Below, in pieces: positions 44,324-52,229 of a DNA stretch of 64,000 bases; positions within the stretch are counted from its first letter, which is position 1, and each line of letters starts with the position of its first letter. The DNA comes from Methanomassiliicoccaceae archaeon. Its GTDB lineage: Archaea; Thermoplasmatota; Thermoplasmata; Methanomassiliicoccales; Methanomethylophilaceae. The notes under the pieces were generated by a model. It saw only the letters and a program-made list of their open reading frames with translations, made no database searches and had not been told where the DNA came from. Both the position numbers and the translations under genes were made by a program. Location: positions 1 to 64,000 of the forward strand of contig JAEEJP010000010.1 in assembly GCA_016281925.1 (NCBI GenBank). Direction: 5' to 3'.

Positions 44324-45187
44324 TCATCGCACAAGAAGCATCAGCGTGCCGGCGACTATGCCTGCCAGCCCCGCTGCGCTCTTCTTGGACAGCCTCTCCC
44401 TGAACACGATATACGAGAATGCGATTGTCACCAGGATGCTCAGCTTGTCGATGGGGATGACGATGCTGGCTGGCCCCGTCTGGAGCGCTCCGAAGAAGAA
44501 CAGCCAGGACAGCCCGGTAGCCAGCCCAGAAAGCACTATGAACATCATGTCCCTGCGGCCGATGCCGCGGATCTTATCCTGCTTGCGGGACACGAAGACC
44601 ATTATCCAGGACATCGCCAGCACCACCGCCGTGCGGATGGCCGTCCCCAGGTTGGAATCGATGTCCGCCATGCCGACCTTGCCCAAAATGGACGTCATCG
44701 CTGCGAATACGGCGGACCCTATCGCGAACAGCAGCCAGCTGGATCCTCCGCCGTCCATCTCCTTGACGTCCTTCTTCTCGATCATCAGCATCGTACCGGC
44801 CAGTATGAGGACGACCCCCGCAGCCCCCAGGACGGTCAGGGATTCGCCGAGGAAGATGACGGCCAGCATTATGCCCAGGACTGTGCTGGACTTGTCCACC
44901 GGAACGACTTTGTTCACGTCGCCGATCTGCAGCGCTCTGAAATAGCAGAGCCAGGAAGCCCCCGTAGCCAATCCGGATAGGACAAGGAACATACAGGTGC
45001 CGGAATCTATGGAGCCCATCTGGGCGTATGTTCCGCTGACCATGACGATCGCCCATGCGAAGAGCATCGCCACGACCGTGCGGTATGCTGTGGCCACGGT
45101 CGAATCCACCTTCTGAAGGCCGCACTTGGCCAGGATGGACGTCGCCCCTGCGAAAACGGCGGAACAGACCGCGAAAATCAGCCACAT
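44324..45187 (-). CDS. EamA/DMT-family transporter
   Basis: The 287-residue protein has ten membrane helices in two repeated EamA halves. The repeats are visible as LVLSGLATGASWLCYFRALQIGDVN in the first half and VLSGLATGLSWLFFFGALQ in the second. Members export amino acids, metabolites or nucleotides. First gene of a leftward operon with the ABC exporter pair; the shared transcript suggests a common efflux task, but the substrate is unknown. Confidence 0.9.
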   Translation of the reverse strand: MWLIFAVCSAVFAGATSILAKCGLQKVDSTVATAYRTVVAMLFAWAIVMVSGTYAQMGSIDSGTCMFLVLSGLATGASWLCYFRALQIGDVNKVVPVDKSSTVLGIMLAVIFLGESLTVLGAAGVVLILAGTMLMIEKKDVKEMDGGGSSWLLFAIGSAVFAAMTSILGKVGMADIDSNLGTAIRTAVVLAMSWIMVFVSRKQDKIRGIGRRDMMFIVLSGLATGLSWLFFFGALQTGPASIVIPIDKLSILVTIAFSYIVFRERLSKKSAAGLAGIVAGTLMLLVR

Positions 45188-45521
45188 CGGAACCCACTCC
45201 CATTCGATGACAACCGGATGGAGGTCTTGGATGTATATGCTTGCTTAAGCCTTATGCCTCAGACATTGCGTCCTCTGCAGGAAGGAATCATGATGCCCCC
45301 GTTCTGTTGTTCCCCGCACATGCTGCATGATTTCGTCGTCCGATGCCTGATCGCCAGATTATTTGCAAGCAGTTTAAACAGTCGCTTTCATTGCGGACTC
45401 CTTTTAAAAAAGCATGCATGACCCGTGCCAATGATGATGCATATAAATTCAGCTTTCACGGATCGAATGTAATTAAGGATTAACTAAATATAAATATTAA
45501 AATTTTAGATATTCCTAAATC
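45188..45521. other. divergent intergenic region before the flavodoxin gene
   Basis: About 334 bp. The left part has an AAGCAAGC-type repeat near the EamA start. The right 50 bp hold the AT-rich flavodoxin promoter with operator-like repeats (next entry). No gene was recognised; the frame at 45218-45421 lacks features of a protein. Confidence 0.55.
45473..45519 (+). promoter_or_regulatory. flavodoxin promoter with DtxR-like inverted repeat
   Basis: TTAAGGATTAACTAAAT (45473-45489) and TTTTAGATATTCCTAAA (45503-45519) are imperfect inverted copies that flank a TATA-like TAAATATTAAA. The half pattern TTAGG..TA..CTAAA resembles the DtxR/IdeR box and the repeats before the NifHD-like gene. The right arm ends 2 nt before the ATG, so the transcript is probably leaderless and a bound repressor would block it. 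Confidence 0.5.
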
Positions 45522-46046
45522 ATGTGCAATTCAGATCCGGCGCAGGAACTGTGCTGCGTTGTTTTCTTCTCGGTTCCCGGCGAGACTTATGTCAACGGCA
45601 GATACGAGGAACGGGACCCGGGAAACACGAAAGTGGCCGCCACGATTCTGTCCGAAGCCTTAGGATGCCCTGCCATGGAGATAGTTCCGAAAGATCCGTA
45701 CCCGAGGAAATACAGAGGCCAGGTCGAAAGGGCCAAAAAAGAATGGGTGGAATCCAAGCGCCCGGCCCTCAGTTTCTGTCCGGACATATCGGATTATCCT
45801 GACGTTTATCTATGCTATCCGAACTGGTGCGGAACCATCCCCATGCCTGTTGCCACTTTTCTTGACGCCAACATCTGGGAAGGAAAGACGATCCATCCCC
45901 TGTGCACCAACGAAGGCAGCGGCATGGGCACGAGCATCGAGATGATAGGCCGCTGCGCTTCGGGGGCTTTGATCGGCGCGGGGCTTCCGATCCGCGGCAC
46001 TGATGCGGGATCCTGCCAGGGCCTCATCGAGAAATGGATTGGATGA
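45522..46046 (+). CDS. flavodoxin
   Basis: The 174-residue protein has the flavodoxin fold with the phosphate loop region VVFFSVPGETYVNG at residues 12-25, followed by LCYPNWCGTIPMPVATFLDA for the 50s/90s-type FMN loop, and PLCTNEGSGMGTSIEMIGR. The family carries electrons in place of ferredoxin when iron is scarce. The DtxR-like promoter and the nitrogenase-like operon 255 bp downstream suggest it may feed electrons to that enzyme. That link is inference. Confidence 0.85.
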   Translation: MCNSDPAQELCCVVFFSVPGETYVNGRYEERDPGNTKVAATILSEALGCPAMEIVPKDPYPRKYRGQVERAKKEWVESKRPALSFCPDISDYPDVYLCYPNWCGTIPMPVATFLDANIWEGKTIHPLCTNEGSGMGTSIEMIGRCASGALIGAGLPIRGTDAGSCQGLIEKWIG

Positions 46047-46223
46047 AAACCATGGATGGATGTATTGTCGCCAGCCTCAAACCTTTTATATTATAACTTT
46101 TAAATTATTATTGAAAAATAATAAATTTTCATCAAATCATTCTATTTAATTCTTAAATCATATATTTAGTAAGACCTATCAATCATTTATCAAAAAACTA
46201 CTCCCTAAACGGCCCATCCGGCG

Positions 46224-46277
46224 CCTAAATTATATTAGGTTAATCTAAAAAAATTTAGTCTAACCAAAATTTAAATA
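46224..46277 (+). promoter_or_regulatory. promoter of the nitrogenase-like operon with tandem DtxR-like boxes
   Basis: TTAGGTTAATCTAAAA (46235-46250) and TTTAGTCTAACCAAA (46254-46268) are inverted copies (12 of 15 positions). Each resembles the DtxR/IdeR consensus TTAGGTTAG.CTAA. The left one also pairs with CCTAA at 46224-46228 to form CCTAA-6-TTAGG. A TATA-like TTTAAATA (46270-46277) follows, placing the transcription start near the ATG at 46302. Iron- or manganese-dependent repression is the likely logic. Confidence 0.6.
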
Positions 46278-46301
46278 TCAACTTGGTTTCACGCAGAACA
46301 G

Positions 46302-48647
46302 ATGTTGCAAGTCGCAGTATACGGTAAAGGCGGAATCGGAAAATCCACAACGTCTTCGAATCTGTCGTTCACGCTTGCTAAAAAAGGGATGAAAGTTCTT
46401 CAGATCGGATGCGACCCAAAGCACGATTCGACAAAATATCTGATTAACGGCAAAGAACAGACGACAGTCCTGGATTACATCAGGAGCACTCCCCCTTCCC
46501 AGAGAAAGCTCGGGGACATCATGCTCGAAGGATCCGGCGGAGTCATGTGCGTCGAAGCCGGAGGGCCTGAGCCCGGTATAGGATGCGCCGGAAGAGGGAT
46601 CCTCACGACGTTCGACGCCATCGAAAAAATGGGCATAAACGATGTCGGGAAGGACGTCACCCTGTACGATGTCCTCGGAGATGTCGTCTGCGGCGGATTC
46701 GCTGTCCCCATGAGGAACGAATACGCCGATGCGGTCTACATCGTCACTTCCGGCGAGTTCATGGCCATATATGCGGCCAACAATATTCTCCGCGGGCTCC
46801 TCAACTTCGGAACTGCCCGTCCCAGGGTGGCAGGGATTGTCCTGAACAGGAGGAATGTCGAGAACGAGCGCGAGATAGTGGAGAGATTCTCCGACGGGGT
46901 CGGCCTCCCCATCGTCGTGGACATCCCCCGCTCTGGGGAGTTCATCGAGGCTGAAAGGCTGGGGAAGACCGTTTCCGAAGCATTCCCGGATTCGATCCCC
47001 GCTTCCATCTACGGTCAGCTGGCCAACGACGTCATCGCCATAAGCGCGGGAGTCAGGAGGCTCTATGATCCGCATCCGCTGAGCGATGCGCAGCTCAACG
47101 ATCTGGCCGCAGGGAAGGCCATAACCGTTCTCGGCAGTTTCAAACGAGAGGCCTGCCACTGCAGCAAGGTCCGCAGAGGAACGGGTTCCTGCGCCAGCCG
47201 CGGAGCGGTCTTCGCCGCAGGAAGGGTCAACGACCTCCCCATCATCATCCACGGACCTGCCAGCTGTGGCTACGTCATGTCCCACACCCAGGACGTCCAT
47301 TTCCTTACCGAGATGGGAACCAATCCCAGCACCGCAGGGATGCTCAGGAACAACATCCGGTCCACACGCATGAGCAACGACTCATCCATCTTCGGAGGGC
47401 ACGAGGACCTCATGAACATAATACGCGATGAAGCCGGCAAAGGAAAGAAGACCGTCATGGTCATCACCACCTGCGTCCCCGGGATGATAGGGGACAACCT
47501 CGACCTGATCAAAAAGAGGGCAGAGCAGGAGTTCCCCGGCCTCAATCTGGTGGTCGTCAAAGCCGACGGAAACCTTGCCGGAGGCTCCGAAGAGGGACGC
47601 CTGATGGCCATGCAGGCGATCATTGACTTCATCGATGAGAGCCGCGAACCCTCGGACATGGAATGCAACCTCATCGACGACAACTTCATCGTTTATTCTT
47701 CGGGAAGGAACAGCGAATGGACGCAGAAGCTGCTGAGGGACCTCGGATTCTCCAAAGTCCACAAGATCATCGACAACGTGTTCCTGGACGAGGTCGTCGG
47801 ATGCAGGAAGAACATCCTTAACGTAAAGACCTTCGACGATCCCACGGTCAACGGAATGGCGGACGCCATGGCCGGAAAGAAGGGAATGAGGATCTTCTCC
47901 GAGCCTCTCCCCAAAGGATACTCTGAAACTTTGTCATGGGTGGAAAAAATCGGCAGGGAATACGGCGTCGAGGAGCGCGCCCGGGACGTCTCGGCCGAAA
48001 TCAGGCGGCAGTATGCGGACGCCCTCGAGAAACACAGGCCTTTCTTCGAAGGGAAGACCGCAGACATCATATCTGGGATCCTGGGGGACGACGACTGGAT
48101 CATAGAGGTCCTTCTCGACGCAGGCGTCAGGATCGGCAGCTACTATGTCTTGAGGATGAGGATGGGCGGAGGCAGCGGGCCCAGACCCGTCTTCAGATCA
48201 CGCTACAGAGACATGCTCAACGTCCGCGAGATGTCGAACCCTATGGAGATAAAGATGGCCGTCCAGGAAAGCGGCCCCGACATGGTCATCGGAGGGGTCA
48301 TGATAGGCTGGCATGGGCAGCAGTTCAAAGAGTTCAGCCGCGACTACCAGTGCTTCACCCATTACGCTTCGATCGAATATCTGGACTATATGCACAAGAT
48401 GATGACCAGCGCCCCTACGATGGGATGGAGGAGCTGGGAAGGCGGATCCGTACCGCAGCCGGATGCGGCCGTATCGGAGTCTGCCGGAATCACCCGGCAG
48501 CAGATCGATGCCGTCAGGGCGATGATGGGCGGCCGCATGCCGCCGGAAATGGAAGCGGCTCTCGGCCGGATGAAGGAGGGGAAGACGCCCGAAGGAATTC
48601 CTCCTGACATGCTGCGGATGATCAGATCCATGGCGGGAGGCCGCTGA
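46302..48647 (+). CDS. fused NifH-like / NifD-like nitrogenase-type oxidoreductase
   Basis: Residues 1-265 are a complete NifH/BchL/CfbC-type reductase: P-loop [27 protein letters not shown], and cluster cysteines Cys95 (GIGCAGRG) and Cys130 (VVCGGFAVP), the same spacing as NifH Cys97/Cys132. Residues about 280-720 are a NifD-like component 1 domain with Cys285, Cys287, Cys297, Cys322 (GPASCGYV) and Cys391 ([10 protein letters not shown]). A Met-rich helical tail follows (about 725-781). Such proteins use ATP-driven electron transfer to reduce difficult substrates (N2, protochlorophyllide, Ni-sirohydrochlorin diamide, thioethers). Fusion of both components into one chain is unusual. No nifE/N/B or cofactor genes are present, so N2 fixation is unlikely. 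The ABC-importer neighbours suggest reduction of an imported compound. Confidence 0.88.
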   Translation: MLQVAVYGKGGIGKSTTSSNLSFTLAKKGMKVLQIGCDPKHDSTKYLINGKEQTTVLDYIRSTPPSQRKLGDIMLEGSGGVMCVEAGGPEPGIGCAGRGILTTFDAIEKMGINDVGKDVTLYDVLGDVVCGGFAVPMRNEYADAVYIVTSGEFMAIYAANNILRGLLNFGTARPRVAGIVLNRRNVENEREIVERFSDGVGLPIVVDIPRSGEFIEAERLGKTVSEAFPDSIPASIYGQLANDVIAISAGVRRLYDPHPLSDAQLNDLAAGKAITVLGSFKREACHCSKVRRGTGSCASRGAVFAAGRVNDLPIIIHGPASCGYVMSHTQDVHFLTEMGTNPSTAGMLRNNIRSTRMSNDSSIFGGHEDLMNIIRDEAGKGKKTVMVITTCVPGMIGDNLDLIKKRAEQEFPGLNLVVVKADGNLAGGSEEGRLMAMQAIIDFIDESREPSDMECNLIDDNFIVYSSGRNSEWTQKLLRDLGFSKVHKIIDNVFLDEVVGCRKNILNVKTFDDPTVNGMADAMAGKKGMRIFSEPLPKGYSETLSWVEKIGREYGVEERARDVSAEIRRQYADALEKHRPFFEGKTADIISGILGDDDWIIEVLLDAGVRIGSYYVLRMRMGGGSGPRPVFRSRYRDMLNVREMSNPMEIKMAVQESGPDMVIGGVMIGWHGQQFKEFSRDYQCFTHYASIEYLDYMHKMMTSAPTMGWRSWEGGSVPQPDAAVSESAGITRQQIDAVRAMMGGRMPPEMEAALGRMKEGKTPEGIPPDMLRMIRSMAGGR

Positions 48648-48648
48648 T

Positions 48649-49944
48649 ATGATGGTGAAACCGGACGGATTCTTCGGAGTCACTATGGCCATAGAAGGCA
48701 TCAGCGACTCTACCGTGCTGATGCACGGGCCGGAGGGATGCAGAAAGAACCTATGGGCCCTTACGAACAAGGTCTATCCGCGCGCGGACAGATCCGTCAG
48801 CAGGATGACCCCGTACTATATGGGCAGCGCCAGGATCCCATGCACAGACCTGGAATCAAGCGACTACATATACGGCGCGTACGACCGCGTATTCGACGCT
48901 CTGCGGTACATCAAGGAGCGCGATCCCCAGTTCGTCGCCGTAGTCTGCTCTCCCGGGGCATCCCTCATCGGAGACGACTGCGGCAAGGCGATAGAGGAGG
49001 CCGGCCTATCCGACAGAGCGATCGTGCTGGACGCCGACCTGAGCTCCAAGCCCATCAACGTCGGGATAGACCTGACTCTGACCGGAGTGCTGGAGAAGCT
49101 GGGCCAGCCCAAGGGCAGAACCAGGAAGGGCACCGCCGTGCTTCTGGGGAACCATGTTCTCCAGAAGGACTGGGAGTCCGTCAACGAGGAGATGTCGCGC
49201 ATCCTGGGGCTGATGGGCATAGAAGTCATATGCTGCCTGGGAGCGGGCTCTTCCGTGAAGGAGATAAGGGATTCCGTGGAAGCGGAATTCGCCATCGCGG
49301 TATGTCCCGAATACGCTCTGATCACGGCCGACTACTACAGAGAGTCATACGGTACGGTCCCGGTCGTCCCCGACTGCTCTCCGGTGGGATTCGAGGCTAC
49401 GGACGACTGGATCAGGCTAGTGGCGGAGAAGACCGGGCACGATCCGTCCAAGGCTCTGGGATACGTGGACAGCATACGCAGGAAGGCCTACCGCCGCATG
49501 ATGGCGGCAAGATTCGACACCGATGCCTTCTCGTTTTCGATAGACGCCGAGCCCTCGATATGCTATCCCCTGTCCAAATTCTTCTACGACAACCTCCAGA
49601 TGGTGCCGAAGTGCCTGAAGTACGACGGCATCTCATACGGGCCGTCGGAAGCCCTGATGGAGAAGTTCCTGGACAGCATAGGGTGGTCCGGCGCCCTGGA
49701 TGCCGATGTTCCGGATTATACGGAGATCCTGTGCGCCGACGGGAACACCGCCGATATGTACGCCAGATCCGGCCGCTGCCTCCGCGGGGTGGATCTGAGA
49801 TTCCCTTCGATGATGAACGTGGAATTCCTGCCGCAGCCCCTGTTCGGAGCGGCTGGAACCCTGTACATCCTCGAGAGAGTGATCAACCGCTTCCGAGGCA
49901 GAACCATGGGATCGCAGACGGACGGAAGGAGCGTGAGAGGTTGA
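48649..49944 (+). CDS. nitrogenase component 1-like protein (NifD/NifK family)
   Basis: The 431-residue protein is a second component 1 homologue. Cys31 (HGPEGCRKN), Cys65 (RIPCTDLE) and Cys100 (VVCSPGASLIGDD) match a P-cluster-like ligand pattern. VLLGNHVLQKDWESVNEEMS and IEVICCLGAGSSVKEIRD are the second Rossmann domain, and EFLPQPLFGAAGTLYILERV ends the fold. The usual long helical N-terminus of NifK is missing. Its ATG is one base after the TGA of the fusion gene, so both are made together, probably as an alpha2beta2-like complex. Substrate unknown. Its stop overlaps the TTG start of the permease. Confidence 0.87.
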   Translation: MMVKPDGFFGVTMAIEGISDSTVLMHGPEGCRKNLWALTNKVYPRADRSVSRMTPYYMGSARIPCTDLESSDYIYGAYDRVFDALRYIKERDPQFVAVVCSPGASLIGDDCGKAIEEAGLSDRAIVLDADLSSKPINVGIDLTLTGVLEKLGQPKGRTRKGTAVLLGNHVLQKDWESVNEEMSRILGLMGIEVICCLGAGSSVKEIRDSVEAEFAIAVCPEYALITADYYRESYGTVPVVPDCSPVGFEATDDWIRLVAEKTGHDPSKALGYVDSIRRKAYRRMMAARFDTDAFSFSIDAEPSICYPLSKFFYDNLQMVPKCLKYDGISYGPSEALMEKFLDSIGWSGALDADVPDYTEILCADGNTADMYARSGRCLRGVDLRFPSMMNVEFLPQPLFGAAGTLYILERVINRFRGRTMGSQTDGRSVRG

Positions 49945-51113
49945 GCCCGCTGAAGCATCGGCCCGCGCCCCAACCAGACACCGACGAAGGCTTCCGCGCG
50001 GAATACAGAAGCTACATTTGGCGCAAGGTGCTGTTCATAGCATTCCTGGCGGCCGCCATGTTCATCCTTCTGGGATACTCTGTGACCGTAAGCGGAAGGG
50101 ACATGACGTTCTGGGACGGAATCATGGCGATCGCCGACCGCATCATGGGCGTGACCTATGACAGGGCAGAGGAGCCGGTCAAGTTCTGGAACGACTATAT
50201 CGTATGGAACAGCACCATGCCACGCGTCCTCGGAGCTGTCGTATGCGGAGCCGGCCTGGCGGTGTGCGGCGCGGCCATGCAGGTGGTTCTGAACAACCCC
50301 CTGGCCGAGCCTTACACGCTGGGAGTGTCCTCTGGAGCGGTGTTCGGCGCATGCCTGGCCATAATACTGGGATTCTCCTTCGGAAGCATCGGCACATACG
50401 GCATAATCGGCAACGCTTTCATCTTCGCCCTGGTTCCGTGCGCGGTCGTCATCGTTCTGGTCGGGGTGATGAAAGGGATATCCCCGGTCACTATGATCCT
50501 CGCAGGGACGGCCATATCGTACTTCTTCAGCGGCCTGACCACGCTCATGATGGTAAGAACCGACGACGACACCCTTACATCGTCCTTCCGCTGGCAGATC
50601 GGCAGCCTTGCGGACATCGGCTGGAACAGCATCTGGGTGATCTTCGCCGGAACGGCGGTCTGCACGGCCGTGCTCATGATGACGACGAAGTACCTCAACG
50701 CGCTGGCCCTCGGAGATAGATCCGCAACGAGCCTGGGTGTCGATGTGAACAAAGTACGCTACACGATTCTGATCGTCTCCTCGCTGATGGTCGCCGTCAT
50801 CCTTTCGTTCACGGGGATCATAGGGTTCATCGGACTGCTGGCCCCTCATATGGTCAGATCCATCCTGGGCGCGGACAACAGGTACGTGATCCCGGCGTCC
50901 ATGCTCCTGGGACCGGTGATTCTCCTGTTCGCCGATACGATATCGAGATTCCTGGCAGAGGTGGATCTGCCCGTGGGGATCGTCATGATGTTCGTCGGTT
51001 CGCCGATATTCCTGTACATACTCCTCGGAAGGCGCGGAAGGAGGGTGATGTACCGATGCTCAGATATGCCGGATCGGACGGCGGCGTCAAGGCCTGCTAC
51101 CGCTCATTCCTGA
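49941..51113 (+). CDS. FecCD-family ABC permease, system 2, first copy
   Basis: The permease has about ten helices and family marks MPRVLGAVVCGAGLAVCGAA, LNNPLAEPYTLGVSSGAVFG, FTGIIGFIGLLAPHMVRSIL and FVGSPIFLYILLGRR. The frame is open far upstream, through the NifK-like gene in another phase, but the protein begins only after that gene. The TTG at 49941, overlapping the previous stop as TTGA and preceded by GGAAGGAG, is the chosen start. The family-typical end is near RRVMYRC; the frame then overlaps the next permease by 58 nt. Confidence 0.88.
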   Translation: MSPLKHRPAPQPDTDEGFRAEYRSYIWRKVLFIAFLAAAMFILLGYSVTVSGRDMTFWDGIMAIADRIMGVTYDRAEEPVKFWNDYIVWNSTMPRVLGAVVCGAGLAVCGAAMQVVLNNPLAEPYTLGVSSGAVFGACLAIILGFSFGSIGTYGIIGNAFIFALVPCAVVIVLVGVMKGISPVTMILAGTAISYFFSGLTTLMMVRTDDDTLTSSFRWQIGSLADIGWNSIWVIFAGTAVCTAVLMMTTKYLNALALGDRSATSLGVDVNKVRYTILIVSSLMVAVILSFTGIIGFIGLLAPHMVRSILGADNRYVIPASMLLGPVILLFADTISRFLAEVDLPVGIVMMFVGSPIFLYILLGRRGRRVMYRCSDMPDRTAASRPATAHS

Positions 51114-52132
51114 GAAGGCAGAAGCTTATCTGCATCGGGTTCCTGGTGCTGGCCGCCCTGTGCGTCATAGTGCTGTACGGTTTCAGCAACAATGCGAGCC
51201 AATCATATTGGACATCCTATTCCGTGCTGGGGCACCACCTGTTCGGGACGGAGGCGCCTCCGGGGAAGTTCACGGACATGATCTTCTGGGACAGGCTTCT
51301 TCCCAGGGCCATCAACGCCGCTTTCGTGGGCGGGGCCCTCGCCATCGGCGGATGCGTGATGCAGATAGTGTTCCGCAACCCTCTGGCCGACCCTTACACG
51401 ACTGGGATTTCCTCCGGAGCGGGGTTCGGAGCTACCATAGCCATAGCTATGGGGATCTCTCTGGTCCCCGGCCTGACCGGAGACTGGGCCGTCATAGCCA
51501 ACGCGTTCATTCTGTCCCTGGTGCCGGCGGCCGCCATGGTAGCGGTCATGATGTTCAGGAAAACCTCCCCTGCGGAGCTGATCCTGGTCGGAATAGGCAT
51601 CATGTACTTCTTCGGAGCGGCTTCGACGGTATTCATGCTCTGGGCGAATCCTTCGGATCTGTCCGGAGCGTTCAGATGGGGGCTCGGACACCTTGAAAGC
51701 GTAGGATGGGACAACATGCCAGCGATCGTGGGGACGACGGTGATAGGCAGCGCCCTCATCCTGCTTATGTCCGACAGGCTCAGCATAATGAATTCGGGGG
51801 ACAGGGGAGCGTTCACCATGGGGGAAGACCCCGACAGGGTCCGTTTCGTCTGCCTTCTGCTAACCTCGATGATGGTGGCCGTGGTGGTCGCCTTCACCGG
51901 AACCATCGGATTCGTCGGGATCGTGGCGCCCCATCTGGTGCGCCTCACGATGGGGACCAACACCCGCTACATGCTCCTGGGATCGTTCGCGGTCGGAGCC
52001 GTCCTTCTGGTGGCTTCGGATGCGCTCGCAAAGGTGCTGGCGCTCCCGGTCGGAGTGATAATGTCGGTGGTCGGAGGGCCGCTGTTCCTGTTCATACTGG
52101 TCAAACAGTACAAACGCGAGCATTTCGTCTGA
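51056..52132 (+). CDS. FecCD-family ABC permease, system 2, second copy
   Basis: The 358-residue permease resembles the preceding one: LPRAINAAFVGGALAIGGCV, FRNPLADPYTTGISSGAGFG, FTGTIGFVGIVAPHLVRLTM and VVGGPLFLFILVKQYK. Two different FecCD permeases in a row suggest a heterodimeric channel, as in FecC/FecD or FhuB halves, whereas system 1 has one. A GGAGGG site lies upstream of ATG 51056. Confidence 0.92.
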   Translation: MLRYAGSDGGVKACYRSFLRRQKLICIGFLVLAALCVIVLYGFSNNASQSYWTSYSVLGHHLFGTEAPPGKFTDMIFWDRLLPRAINAAFVGGALAIGGCVMQIVFRNPLADPYTTGISSGAGFGATIAIAMGISLVPGLTGDWAVIANAFILSLVPAAAMVAVMMFRKTSPAELILVGIGIMYFFGAASTVFMLWANPSDLSGAFRWGLGHLESVGWDNMPAIVGTTVIGSALILLMSDRLSIMNSGDRGAFTMGEDPDRVRFVCLLLTSMMVAVVVAFTGTIGFVGIVAPHLVRLTMGTNTRYMLLGSFAVGAVLLVASDALAKVLALPVGVIMSVVGGPLFLFILVKQYKREHFV

Positions 52133-52192
52133 ACAGATCCCACAGTCTCTCATGACATCAGCCTGCGCTCTGAGCAAAAACTGATTTCGGTA

Positions 52193-52211
52193 TTCCTAAA
52201 CTTTTTAGAAA
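52193..52211 (+). promoter_or_regulatory. inverted repeat before the large binding-protein gene
   Basis: TTCCTAAA (52193-52200) and TTTAGAAA (52204-52211) form an imperfect inverted repeat (7 of 8) with a 3-nt spacer in the 97-bp gap before the binding-protein ATG (52230). The element ATTCCTAAA also occurs at 45511-45519 before the flavodoxin gene. It may give this gene an extra regulated promoter, or form an intercistronic hairpin. Confidence 0.4.
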
Positions 52212-52229
52212 CCAGAAAGGTGAGATCAA

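Noticed and set aside
45218-45421. Small plus-strand frame of 67 codons before the flavodoxin gene
   Set aside because: No family features and no promoter or ribosome site of its own; it lies in the divergent promoter region.
46302-49944. Classical nitrogenase for N2 fixation
   Set aside because: No nifB, nifE, nifN or regulatory nif genes are present, and the NifD part lacks clear FeMo-cofactor context; the importer neighbours point elsewhere.
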